From contig MPNW01000135.1 in NCBI GenBank assembly GCA_011800805.1, positions 218,187 through 282,186 on the forward strand: a stretch of DNA of 64,000 bases, written 5' to 3'. Both the position numbers and the translations under genes were made by a program. The stretch is from Hirudo medicinalis (Eukaryota; Annelida; Clitellata; Hirudinida; Hirudinidae). Of the stretch, positions 47,601 to 61,000 are shown in pieces. Positions within the stretch are counted from its first letter, which is position 1; the number at the start of each line of letters is the position of its first letter. The notes below the pieces were generated by a model that was not told the origin of the DNA, did no database searches, and saw only the letters and a list, made by a program, of their open reading frames with translations.

Positions 47601-47964
47601 TAATCATCTTCATCTAGTTATGTAGTGGGCATTAATAAACAACAATAAGAACCAATTAGAAATATTTTAGCTGTTATTTTTATTCAGCAAACATTTGAAA
47701 AGCAAAATAATATACAAACAATGCCGACAATGTAATCACATTCCCAAATAATGTGGTCGAAGGACAAGAATTTGAAAAAAAAATAAAATCACACAAATCA
47801 AATTAATTATTGGATAGTGGTTATTACGGTATAGATATGTAAAATCTAAGACACCTCTAACAAGATATAATGATTAAAACAGCAAATCCGAATTTTTATA
47901 ATTTATTAAGTGTATCTAAATAAAATACATTTATTTAAAAAATTAAATGATATTTAAAGCTAAT
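44632..47964. other. Interval between epsin and the mucin-like gene
   Basis: 3.3 kb holding the epsin promoter and the 3' flank of the mucin-like gene. No family-recognisable exon. A 128-codon plus frame at 46591-46977 has no recognised domain and overlaps repeat-like sequence (GGCCTCCGCCAACCAAAG). Bases 47100-47180 look like a transposon end (CAGTGGTGTAGTCAGAATTT). Confidence 0.5.
47098..47180 (+). mobile_element. Possible DNA-transposon/MITE terminus
   Basis: ACAGTGGTGTAGTCAGAATT followed by TTAAAATCGG and AGGGGGCAAATTTTT resembles the CAGNGGCGTAGCCAGAATTT-type ends of many animal non-autonomous DNA elements. No matching opposite terminus was found nearby. Confidence 0.4.
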
Positions 47965-48570
47965 TCAAAGAAAGAACGAGTTATTTGAATAGCAGTAAAC
48001 AAGCAGACAAGCTATTAAAGCCGAGATATAACTGGCATGGCCCCTGCTTGATCCCGATCCCTTTCTTGGTTTATCAGTTACTGATTTCGGAGTTGTTTTA
48101 GTGTTATCGGTTGTGGATTCCACTAAGGTCGTAGAATTCTGATGGAAGGATGTATTAGTTTGAGATCTTTGAGTTGGTTTGCTAGTCTCGGTTTTGGTGG
48201 ACTCGACAGATGCTGCATTTGTAGCCGCGGCTGTTGATCCCATAGAAACGGTGGTTTCAGTTGCTGTGCTTGATGATTTTGTTTCTGACTTTGTTGTAGT
48301 GCCTGCTGCTATAGTAGCTGGTTTGGCATCGGTGGTTTTGGTGGACTCGACAGATGCTGCATTTGTAGCCGCGGCTGTTGATCCCATAGAAACGGTGGTT
48401 TCAGTTGCTGTGCTTGATGATTTTGTTTCTGACTTTGTTGTAGTTCCTGCTGCTATAGTAGTAGGTGATTTGGCAGAACGAGTTAAACTCGGTTGGACGA
48501 GAATAGCGACGAGTAATGTTATTGTTGCGATTTTCATCGTGATGTTTTTTGAATTCTTGAATTTGGCCAT
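47965..48570 (-). CDS. Short mucin-like secreted or surface protein with internal repeat
   Basis: Single-exon frame of 201 residues. A hydrophobic signal sequence (MKIATITLLVAILVQPSL) starts at the second Met, residue 12; the first Met adds MAKFKNSKNIT. The middle is Ser/Thr-rich and contains a duplicated block (ETTVSMGSTAAATNAASVES, spaced 48 residues) suited to dense O-glycosylation, plus NTS and NST N-glycosylation sites. The C-terminus is hydrophobic (YISALIACLLVYCYSNNSFFL), preceded by small residues (GSGSSRG), consistent with a GPI-anchor signal or a short membrane span. A minus-strand AATAAA lies at 47930-47935, about 30 nt past the stop. No homologue is recognised and such proteins evolve fast. 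A spurious antisense frame covers the same repeat. Confidence 0.7.
   Translation of the reverse strand: MAKFKNSKNITMKIATITLLVAILVQPSLTRSAKSPTTIAAGTTTKSETKSSSTATETTVSMGSTAAATNAASVESTKTTDAKPATIAAGTTTKSETKSSSTATETTVSMGSTAAATNAASVESTKTETSKPTQRSQTNTSFHQNSTTLVESTTDNTKTTPKSVTDKPRKGSGSSRGHASYISALIACLLVYCYSNNSFFL
48191..48461 (-). repeat. In-frame 144-bp tandem duplication within the mucin-like gene
   Basis: Bases 48191-48317 recur at 48335-48461 with an offset of 144 bp (48 codons) and almost no substitutions. The unit preserves the frame, so this is a recent coding duplication. Confidence 0.9.
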
Positions 48571-51500
48571 TTCTTAAATGATATGGGTTGATGATCTGAA
48601 TGAATAAAATTTTATACAAATGTTTTAATTATTTATAATGGTAGAATTATAATTAATTCGAAATCAGTATTTATAAATTACATCGAATTATATTTGTCTG
48701 GAGTCAACAGGTAATGATCTATCTCAACCTTTCTTTCGGTCTCGCCAGGTACAGATAAATACAATATATCACTGAAATATTCCTCATTCTGGACAAAGGC
48801 TTTACATTCCCTCTAGTGAATCAGTTAAACATGTTTTCTAAAATGACTCATAAATTTAAGTTCTAAACTTAAACCTTTCCATTTTCACATGCTCCGTATT
48901 TCTATGACATTTTACAAATCAGTATTTTATTTATGTATGTCAAATTAAACATTTAAAAAATCAAAATAAGCACTAACAAATATTCGCACTGGGAAGGTGC
49001 ACAACTCGTTTTCAAAATGAAGTATTTCGAACGAGAAATAAATCATTTTTAGCAAAAAGTCGCCGGTGAAATCAATTTCGAAAAAAGTCATTTATGAACT
49101 GAATTGGTTTTGAACGAGCGAAAGTTTTTATTTGATCAAATTATGAGTCTTTCAGAGATATTGTGTGCTGTTTGCTAGTTCAATTGACATGCATTTCATG
49201 CCTCGCCACTCAAAGTAATCATTTTCCATGCAACCGAGAGATTTATTTGTCCAATAACATTCCGACGATATCATTCAAACACGCATTTATTCAATTTTTT
49301 TTTTTTTTTCAGATTCAAATGTTTAATTTGTGCAAGTGCAACCAATGAGTTTCTACACAATTTCTTCTAATCATCATCATCTTGTTAATGAAATAATCAC
49401 CACCATCAAAATACATTGTGCTTTTGACTTAACAATTTGATGCTGATCATTCCATGCAACGTTTTCCGCTCGTATTTCGTGAAATATGAAAGACATCTTG
49501 AAATCCCCATCTCGAAATTGAAGGTTATGCTGGCTCAAATTCTTTTTAGTAATTTTATTAAGTTTACTGGAACTAGTATGAGACTAAAACCGCTACTTAA
49601 TTGAAGCATTATTATTGATTTAACTAATGTCAATGTTGATGTAAAAATAAAAATACATTCTTGTATTCGAACTATGACAAAGTAAGTTAGTTAGTCTAGA
49701 GTCCAAAATGTCTTTTAAAATTACGCAGCTATTTTGAAAGAGAACTTCGGTAAAATTAATATTTAACTAAGTAAATGTTAGTCGATAATCAGTAATTAAT
49801 AACTAATTTACCAGAAGTAAACCTTTCAAATTAATTTTCACGTTTCAAAACAGAAACTTCAACAGCTATTCTTTGCACTGATTTCACGTATATCAATTAT
49901 AACCAATAACAGTCCCTAATAACCCCTCAAAATCTGATACTGGCCTGACTTCAACTTCCTCGTTGACCTCAATAAGCACCTCGTTGCAGCCCAACAGATG
50001 TACATTCAACAATTCATATCCAGTAATTCAGGCAGCCCAACAGATGCACACTCAACAATTCATATTCAGTAATTCAGTCAACACAATTTTCAGAAGAGCT
50101 ATTTTCAAGTAATCAGAAAACAGCAGCAATATTCTAACCTCTCTTTTCACTGGTTGTCACGTCGTGCTTGTTATGTCACCTTCCTCAAAATAGGTCAGTG
50201 AAGAGTGGCTCTCTTGGTTTTAAACACCCCCCTGCCAGAATTGCAAAGACGACTACGACGAGGCTAGCCAAAGACTAAAAATGCCGATTGTTTTGAGGAT
50301 AGTGCGTAGATTTTGATTGGTTCTGGGCGGGGTTTTCTCTCATTCAATATATGATTATTTATTAGCAAATCGATGATGGACAATTGAACCTACCTGATAA
50401 ATAATATTTGCAATAAAATTATATCAAATAATTCCATTTGTAATATTCAAAAATGCTCTGATCTCTTGGGATTTGAGTTCGCACGTCAGTATGACTGTTC
50501 AATGGCTTTGACAATAATAGCAATAATAATAATTTAATAATAATAATAATAACAATGAAAATAATTATTTTAACCACCTAGTATCAAAGCATGTCAGAAG
50601 CTCTCAACTGCGATCTGCTTAAGATGCATGCTAACTTCAATGCTAACAATGTCAAGGGTAATTAGTGCTTGTGATTCTTATCACAAGGTTCTTCGGAGTC
50701 CAAACGGTTGTTTCAATCCGCTGACACCAGTCACTCAATTCTAAAGAAATATTTAAAACTGAGTGAGAATGGGTCCTTCTTACTTCAGAGATTCAAAAGT
50801 TTAATATCTAACAATGTTTAATAATTTACGCACAACGTTATTAATTTATTCATACTTTATGAAAACGTCTTTGACTTTGTGGAGGTCATATTCCCTTAGG
50901 ATGTAAAGTGGAAAACAATTGGAGTTTTGGAAGCATTTAAGTATTCAAAGTTTTCCTGAGACCAATTAGCCTTTGTGCAAACAGATTGATGTACCAAACA
51001 CGCCTTATTACATATAATAATAATTACAAGGAATTGTTATTTATAACAATAATTACAAGAAATTATTATAATAATAATAATATAATAATAATAATAACTA
51101 CAAGAAATTATTAATATTATTATTACTATAAAATAATATTTACATAATGCACGAATTGTTTTTGGAAAATTTCTGGATTTATGATGTAATTGTGGAATTA
51201 TACTGATGAGGACTGAATAAGAAATGAACTAATGACTTTTAAATTATGATAGGACGACGATATTAATTTCTTTGCAAATAATTTCCATTATTCAGTTCAG
51301 CATCGGTTAAAAAAGGACGAGTCCTAAAAACGGGTGGTTTGTAACCGAAATAGATCCATCATCTTCCTCCTCCTCAGCATCCTCATCATCATTCATCGTC
51401 GTCGTTGTCGTCTTCCTCTTCATCGTCATCACTGAAAGTCATAACAAAAAGTGGATGTTGTCTGGAAAATCGCGTTGGCCGTTTCGCTGGCAACAGAGCA

Positions 51501-51869
51501 ATTTAGTCTTCGCTACCATCATCGTCGTCGTCATCATCGCCACCATAATAATAATCATCAATTTCGCCATCAATATCATCACGATCATTGTTATCATCAT
51601 CATCACAGTCATCATCATGTTATTGGAATTGAAATAAGATGATGAAAAAGTAGTGACTGCAAAAGCAACATCAACACTGCTTTCTTGTCTTCTCCTGTAA
51701 AACGTGATGCTGTGGAGGAGGAGGAGGGAGCTGCTGTGGAAAATCCCGCCATGACACCACGGATACCTGCACTTCCTCCTCTGCATCGTCATCGATTCAG
51801 TATTTATTATCCTATGATCTCGTTCTTAATGCCATCATCATTCTCATCGTCACCATCATCATCATCTCC

Positions 51870-51903
<34 letters not shown>

Positions 51904-52878
51904 TCATCATCACAACCATCTTTGTATAAATGGCATAATTATATTAAAATTATAAAGTCATAATATAATAATCATGTTATTTCGAGCGGCGCCAATCACA
52001 GACGTTGGCAGCAAATCAGGGTTCGTTCAGAGGTGGTGATGACTTGGAGAGCATGTGTGATAAGCCCATCCAAGGTTTTAATAGTGATATGGAAAGGAAT
52101 AAGTGAGCCCTGTTTGCAAATCTATATTATTTACTAGGAAGCTCATGAATAATCATATCTCACTTGTAATTATAATGTGATAAGACAATTTATTCAATTT
52201 AATCCGAAAGCAAAAATGTATTCATTATCACGGGGCACCAAGAAATTCAAAATCCTTAAATGAGTTCCCAGTTTTCAGTTGTCTTAAAAATGTATAATCT
52301 TTGGTTACAACTTGCAGTCTGGATACGTAGGTGAATTGGTTTATTAGTTTGAAACTTAAGTTTGAAACTTTGAATTTTAAATAATTTTATTTATAATCAC
52401 CTCTCATATCTTATGTCCATTTGAATTAAACCTTAAATTTAATTAAATTAATTTATTATTATTAATATTATTTCGCCATAAACGAAGAATATTCAACGGA
52501 ATAAACAATCAGATTAATTTTTCAATCAAGCCGGTGTAACAAATTCCTTAGATCCTACAAATCCTACAATTTGGATCGACCTCTTGGGAACGGGGTACCG
52601 TAAGTATGACTGCGACGAACTACTCACAGTCAATCAGATCACGCGCTCAGTGGTTGGCTCAGGTTTGCTCAGGTGTGATCAGGTGTGAAGGTGGACTTGG
52701 GCGGTTTGAACAGAAGAAAAGAAGGTCACGGTTCTGATGACCTTTTGTTCACTTTGAAGTCGCTCCTAATCAGTGTCTAGTGCTTAATTGGAAGCCATTA
52801 ATCATGTGTTGCTGATCACCTGTCAGGATTAATTGTTTTGTTAACTGCTGCTATTATTGTTATTGCTATTGTTATTAA

Positions 52879-53061
<183 letters not shown>

Positions 53062-53191
53062 TAGCCACCACCACCACTGCCGTCATCACCGTCATCATCA
53101 ATAGCAGCAGCATCATCATAATCGTCATCATCATCGTTGTTGTTCTGGTGTCTGCATTGAATCATTAGTATTAGCGCCATTATCCGACACT

Positions 53192-53320
53192 GTAGTAGAA
53201 GTAGTCGTAGTTGCAGTGGTCTTAGTAGTAGTAGCAGTAGTCGTAGTTGCAGTGGTCTTAGTAGTAGTAGCAGTAGTCGTAGTTGCAGTGGTCTTAGTAG
53301 TAGTAGCAGTAGTCGTAGTA
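53192..53320 (+). repeat. 36-bp minisatellite
   Basis: About three and a half tandem units of the form GTAGTCGTAGTTGCAGTGG plus TCTTAGTAGTAGTAGCA, itself built from GTA triplets. Confidence 0.9.
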
Positions 53321-54529
53321 ATAATTGCACCGTCGTTGCTGTTGTCGTTAATAATATTGTCGTTATTATTATATTAATATTATATATTATTAATAATAAT
53401 ATTATATAATATTATATTATATTAATAATTATTATAATTATTACTATTATTATTACTATTAATTATTACTATTACTATTAATAATTATTATAATTCTTAA
53501 TAATTAATTAATTAATAATTAGTTATAATTAATAATAAGCGCTCTTCTTAACCGAAGCACGTGCAACCAGGTCACTCGGTTATTAACCAGGTGGGAGTTT
53601 CACCATCACCTGTATAATTAAAGAGCATCAGTCATCACCAGTGCTTTAAAAGGACATCATTGCCACCTGTATTGTTAAGACATGGCGATGATGATGATGA
53701 TGATCACTGCCCTGATCACTTGCTGCTGTCACCGGTCGATGTTTACCGATGACCGATGATTTTTTGGAGAGCAAGTTTCGATACATTAATTTAATATTTA
53801 TGAATGTATTAATATATTAATTTAATATTTATTAATACATTAATTTAATATTTATCATCAATCTATCAACGCTCCTTTAGAGTTCCGAAGTTTGTTAGAA
53901 CGTTGCTTAAGAAGCAAAAGCTTAAGATGGACAAACCAAAGAACATCTTCGATTTTAGTATTGAATGAAATTTAGATTACATTGACTTAAATAGTGTTAT
54001 TACATTGTGGATGTTGTGGACGTGGACGTAGGGGAGTGTGGGAAAAGATGCCCACCTCAAGGAATTTAAGTTATATAAATAGTTATATCCACTCCTAAAT
54101 GACAAGGCAAACAATAACAAAATCTTACTCATCAAATACTACAACCTCTTGGCTGTGTGAGTCATTAGTTTCAATTCTCAAATCATTTGCTAATTATGCA
54201 AAAAAACAGTGTTATTTTCGTTGTGGAAAATAATTTCAGTTTTTATTTTTTTAATTTTAGTTTTGTTTCACAAATAATTTCAGTTTTTATTCCGTTTTTC
54301 ACTTGAAAATAATTTTAGTTTTCATTTTCGTTTTATAAAAAGTTAACTCCCATCTAATAATCAGATTACCAAGGCTTGTTCTTTGAGTGTTTGAATGCAT
54401 TCGGAACATTACAGAAGATTACAGGATAGATTTCTAAATTAATTTTTTTAAAAGCTCAAAAACAAAACAATAAGTAAATGGCTATAAAATATCCGCTGGC
54501 TTATATTTCCATCAGCAAGCGGTTTAGGG

Positions 54530-54605
54530 ACTGACCCTAAGGAGTCTAAGTTCCAGAGTGCGGCCCCCCGCCAAAGTATTCTAGATCCGCTCTGTGTCTG
54601 TGCTG
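54530..54605 (-). mobile_element. Possible DNA-transposon/MITE terminus
   Basis: On the minus strand, GAGCGGATCTAGAATACTTT followed by GGCGGGGGGCCGCACTCTGG resembles the GGGGCGGATCTAGAAT-type ends of animal non-autonomous elements. It abuts the copy at 54604 of a local duplication. Confidence 0.4.
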
Positions 54606-57003
54606 TTAAGACATGACAATGATGATGATGATCACTGCCAAGATCACTTGCTGCTGCCACCGCTCAATGTTTACCGATGATGTTTGGAGAGCAAGTTTCG
54701 AGCGCGTCATCCAGTCCAATCGTCAAACAATCCACACGCACAAATCGTCAAACAATCCACACTCGTGTACACGTGCATTTCACACACACCTTGGAAAGTC
54801 TTGCTTCCTCACCCCCCTCAACACTCAATTTTAAGCCCAATGTCCCACAAAGACAACGACGACGACATTCAATGAGTTGTTAGAATCCTTCTCCACACTC
54901 GAGAGAGGATGATGATGGTAATGATGTCGATGGTAATGATGATGATGATGATGGTAATGATGATGTCGATCGTAACGACGATGATGGTAATGATGATGTC
55001 GATGATGATGGTAATGACGATGCCGATGGTAATGATGATGATGGTAATGACGATGCCGTATGTCGAAAACAATTCCAATCGAAGAAATGCTGTCGAAAAG
55101 CTTCCTTCAAAATTAAATACAACTCCTCGGAAACCATGGTGATGATGGAAAAGAAAGATGGAGGAGTGGAAGTTGAAATGTGAATTAACAGACGCCATCT
55201 CACGAGGAGGACAAGAATCAGGCGAACGATGACTTCCGAGTTGTTCTCCAACAATAAGTTGAACTCCAAAATTAACGTCAATTAACTCCTTTTTGTGACG
55301 ATTAATTTTTACCTGCAGCTCTCTCCGCAGTAACAACAACAACAACAACACCGAGCAACAGCAACAACAACAACAACACCGAGCAACAGCATCAACAACA
55401 ACAACAACGGCACCGAGCAACAGCATCAACAACAACAACGGCTGGTAATTAGCAGAAAGCACAGATGACGTCAACAAGAAATCTCTTGTGACGCAAACAA
55501 AGCAGCGTCGAAACCGACGACAAAAGAAGAAGAAACTTAGTAAAATTAGAATGTGACCAGTTGAAATGTCACCTCTTCAATGTGTAACAATGTCATCGAG
55601 GTGTTCGGACGTCTGCAGCTGGAAGTGGAAATCAGGTCCAACTAAGATGGAACTACGACTCATCAGAGGTTCTCGTTTAAAAACAACAACAACAACAATA
55701 ACAACATTAATTATAATAATAATAATAATAATGATGATGATGTCAAACATTAAAAGTCACAACAGATATATATATATAGTTAAATAACTCATAAATCCAC
55801 CAGCACTCGCTCTACAAATAAATAACTGAGCACGAATGTTCAGCTGACAACTCCTCTTAGTTGAACTATAAATAGATCTATCACCAAAATAATCCAAAAT
55901 AGTCCAAAATAAACAAATAAACACAAAAAAAAGTCAAAAGATCTACAAATGAATCAGACAAGGCAATCATTGACTAATGATCTAATTGGTGCAGTTGACA
56001 ATTAAGGAATGTAAGAATGTAAGATGAAGGAGATCGACAGATTCGACTCGAAAAATTCACGAACATTCACTCGAATATTAATTTCCACCGAACCAATGAG
56101 CAATCATCGAGATGAATATTTAAAAATAATTTACACACATGCAGACCAAATGTCGATCAAGGTGAAATCTTAACGATCTTACAACAGGACACAATCAAAG
56201 AGACGAAACACCAAACGATGCTGGTTGCCAATGACAACAACATCGTGTCATCACATCACCTGGATGACAACAACAATAACAGCAACATCGCGTCATCACA
56301 TCACCTGGATGACAGAAACGGGAATGAATGGTGTACACTTCATCAACTCTTCAGTCGCTCGAATGCAGGAAAGATACAAATACACAGGAGAGCAGTGCAT
56401 CGGGCGGATTGCTTCCGATGGCAACCAACGAATCATCTATAACTATGAAAGCAATCGAATAATATTGTTAATAGCTACAGCAACAATAATAATAATAATA
56501 TTATTATTAATAATGATGATGATGATGAAGACGACGACGACGACGACGACTGGATAATGATGGTGATAGATGGCCGAGAAGCCAGTAGTGCTTCTGTAAT
56601 CCTAGCGACAAAATCACCAAGCACGATGAAGAACAATTTCAAGATGGAGACGAAAGCAAAGATGAACAAAGAATTAAATCCAATAGAGAAAATATTCTCG
56701 AGCGAATAATTTATGCACGTCCGTAGCGACTCCTGCACAGCATGAATTCTGCCGGAATGAACGTGAAAAGCTAATCATCATCACCACCACCATCAGAATG
56801 ACATCATAATTTATTATAATTTTATTTAGAAAAATAATATTCATTCCTACGGATGGACTGAGGGTTCGAGGATGAAGCACGGGCGTTGTTGTAATACTGC
56901 ATACGACTGCTTGTACAAGAGCATTACTTAAGATAAGCAATAAAATAAAATAAAATAATAATAACAATATTAATTATAATTATTATTAATATTCATGAAT
57001 AAT

Positions 57004-58035
57004 TTATTTGTTCCTGTTTTCTTCTTCCCTCCACTTCTTGTCTATGAGATTCTCTACCAGACGAAGATGAGCCTTGAGTTCCTGGATGAATGTAATGGAT
57101 AAAGCCAATGAATTATCATAAAAATGACTTCCATGAATAAATTATCATAATATACAACCTCCATGAATAAATTATCATAACAAAAACATCCACGAATACT
57201 CATGAAATTAAACGAAGAAGAGTTGAGACGTTTACAAGTGTGATCATTGTTCGATGCAAATAAGTTAGCAAATGTATAAATAAGTGCGTGTCGTGAATTG
57301 TGAATGATTTAATAATAATTTTTAATAATCCAGTGAGTAATTCATTTCTAACATCTTCACGACGAGCCTTCAAAAATGCACTCATGCAGGTGAGTTTTGA
57401 TGACAGTTGTGACGATGATGATGACGATGATGATATCTATACATGATTCTATAAAAAGTCTTTTGCCCACCTTCAACTGAATGTATTCATCCTGCTTCAG
57501 CAACTTCTCGGTCTTTTGGATCTCCCTGTTAATAACCACAATGAGCCACAATAATATTATAATTAGTTCATATAATCTTAATCTAATTGTGAGCAATCAT
57601 AATATTTACTAGTCAAGATTGCCATTGGTTGTAAGGAAATTACTCAAACATTAACATTCGACCAATTATAATTCTTCATCTGAGGTCAGGTCACTAGGTA
57701 CTCCTTTGTAAATGCATAAACAAAATGTCCATGACAAGGCATTCCTTATCAAAATAACTAATATCAAGTAATCAGTTAAAGATCACTTCAACATCATCGT
57801 TATCATCACCACGACCATAATCATCATCATCATCATCATCATCATCCTCATCATAATAATCTCCATGACAACCCTCACCTCCCGTTGAACTTGATGAACT
57901 CCCTTTCGAAGGTCTTCAGTTCGGTGCTCAGCTTCATCTTCATGTTCACCAGCCTCATTCTCTCATCGACCAACTGACCCCTTCAAGTGCATCGTCCGAA
58001 AGGTTAGAGTCAAAAGATCGACAGTGTTCGTAAAC

Positions 58036-58066
<31 letters not shown>

Positions 58067-61000
58067 AAAACAAGGGCTAACAGTGTTGCTTCGACCTAAT
58101 CACAAACGTCGTCATTGTACCAATTGACCTACAGCCAGTCGATTGAAAATATGTTCAGTGATTGAACGATCGACCAATCAATCAATCTCCGAAACTCACA
58201 GCGAGAATTTGTTCAGCAAGATCTCCAGGTCTTCCATGGAGTTCTTCCCGGTGAGAGAAGAGTTCGCATCCTCGTCTTCGCACTCTCCGTCGTTCGCCCG
58301 GAGGTTTCTGTTCTCCTCCTCGAAATCTTTCGCTCGATCGTCGACACAGAACTCAGGAAAAGGAGTGACCTTCATGTAGGAATTGTGACTTTTTGCACTC
58401 AGTGGGGTCTGTAAAAACCAGTTATGATTATCATAATAATAAGCAACTTGAATGACATTTATTAATTTTATTATTTTATCATTATTAATTTTTTAATATA
58501 TTAAGATGACATTATTATTAATACACTGCATTATTATCTGAGGTTAATCAGGTTTGAAGTTGCTGTCATCGGTAGAACTATCACCACATTACCTATTAAT
58601 GAATATATTTAATACCACATTACCTATTAATGAATGTATTTAACACCACATTACTTATTAATGAATGTATTTATCACCACATTACTTATTAATGAATGTA
58701 TTTATCACCACATTACCTATTAATGAATGTATTTATCACCTCATTACTTATCAATGAATGTATTTATCACCACATTACTTATTAATGAATGTATTTATCA
58801 TCACATTACTTATTAATGAATGTATTTAACACCACATTACTTATTAATGAATGTATTTATCACCACATTACTTATTAATGAATGTATTTATCACCACATT
58901 ACCAATTAATGAATGTATTTATCACCACATTACTTATTAATGAATGTATTTATCACCACATTACCAATTAATGAATGTATTTATCACCTCATTACTTATT
59001 AATGAATGTATTTATCACCACATTACTTATTAATGAATGTATTTATCACCACATTACCAATTAATGAATGTATTTATCACCTCATTACTTATTAATGAAT
59101 GTATTTATCACCTCATTACTTATTAATGAATGTATTTATCACCTCATTACCTATTAATGAATGTAACTACTACCACATTCTTATCAACTCTGGACCATTA
59201 TTAAATCTAAAATGAACATGAGGTTCTCACCTTCACTTCAACTGGAGAAACCCTCGAACTCTGCCGAGAAATTGTTAATCAATAATCATTCTTTAATCAT
59301 GCTTAAACTATGCAAATAATAATAATATTAACAACAACAATAATAAAAACAAGAACAATAACAACAACAACAACAATAATAATAATAATAACAATAATAA
59401 TAATAATAACAACAATAAAAATAATGACAACGACAAAAAATAATAACAACAACAACAACAGTAATAACATCAACATCAATAACAACAACTCCACCTCATC
59501 AAATCTCCTGAGCTCCTTCTTAACCTCACTGTAACGAGCATAAATTGACTTCACCAGGGACTTTTCCATCCTCGATGTCTGAAGCAAGTAAATGGGTTGG
59601 TGTTAACAAAAATCATCCACTCACTCGCTCGCTCACTCACTCACTCACTCACTCACTCACTCACTCACTCACAACTCACAGGTCTGCCAAAGTTGGACTC
59701 AAACTTCAGCAGTGCCTTCTGCATGTCTGTTTTCTCTTTTTTAAGTTCCTCTCGTGTCATCAGCTGCAAAGGTTGAACTTAAAGTCAAATAATAAATATG
59801 AATATGAATAAATCCTCAATAATATAATAATTATGTTAATAATCACGTCATAGCTATTCCAATAACATGAAAACGACAACATTATGTTCATTTTGTTCAT
59901 TATTTATTCATTAACTTATTCAAAAGCTTATTTTGGGTCAGGAATGCAACATTTCAGAAATACAGGATCAGACGACTCAGTAAATACCCAGGTATCACAC
60001 AATTGTTGGAACCCATCCAAAGTCACAACAAATCTCTCAACGACCTCGGTCGCACACGTCCCTAACCAAACCTGATTGTTGTCAAACTGGCGGGCAAAAG
60101 CCAACTCAGAGGCAGAGTTGGAGACTTTAATGAAATGAAATGAAAACAAAAAGTCAACAATTTTTGAAAACCCTAGATAGAACCTACATTGATGGAAAAA
60201 TTCCTGTTGTCTGCAATTCTCATCTGCTCCAATTCCTTCTCCAGGCTTTCCATGGACCTTTTCATCTCCTTCAGTCCGTCTGGCAATTCTTGCGAGATTG
60301 GCTGGAGCAATATCTGTCTCTTGTGCTGTGGAGGCGAGTCCATTGCTAGTTGTTGTTGTTGTTGCTGATTTTGCAGGTCATGATGATGATGATCAATCGA
60401 CTGGAACAATTGCATCGTTGATGAGTCACCTTCTAGTTGTTGGTGGTGATGATGATGATGATGTGGATATTGTTTGGAGTCGTGGAGAAGATGCCTGGAA
60501 GGAGAGAGGCTCTTGGTGCCCTCACGTCGGGACTGGTTCCCGGGTCGGCCTACTCCGCCCATGCCCGGGGAACTGACGGACATTTTCCTGGCCCTGTGTG
60601 TTTTCGGGGAAGAGTGTGGAGAGAGCTGCTGCTGATGGAAGAGTTGACTCCTCAGCATCTCGATCTTCTCCTTCTTCTTCTCAAGGTCACCGCAGAATGC
60701 TGCGTCCGTCGAGACGTGCCGACCAGAAATGACTTTCTCGTCGTCGTCGTCGTCGCCGCCAACGTCCTGGCCGACTTCACCGGGATTCATGGAGCGGTGA
60801 GTGGATTGAGGTGCTTTGACCTGGTCGGAGGAGAGCAACTCGGGCAGAGGTCGAGGCAACTGCTCCTTCAGCTTCCTCAGTTTCCTCAGCATGAGCCGAC
60901 ATCTTTTGATCTGAGACTCGTAGTAGCTCATGTCCTTGTCGATCATTCGGGCAATCTTTGACGGCTGAGGGCAATTTAAGAGCGTTCAGCTTAAAGTGGG

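Noticed and set aside
54869..55477. Minus-strand frame of 202 codons (and an overlapping one of 133 codons)
   Set aside because: Half of it is microsatellite-derived Ile/Thr/Ser and Leu/Cys runs. The unique middle part shows no recognised family and no supporting splice context.
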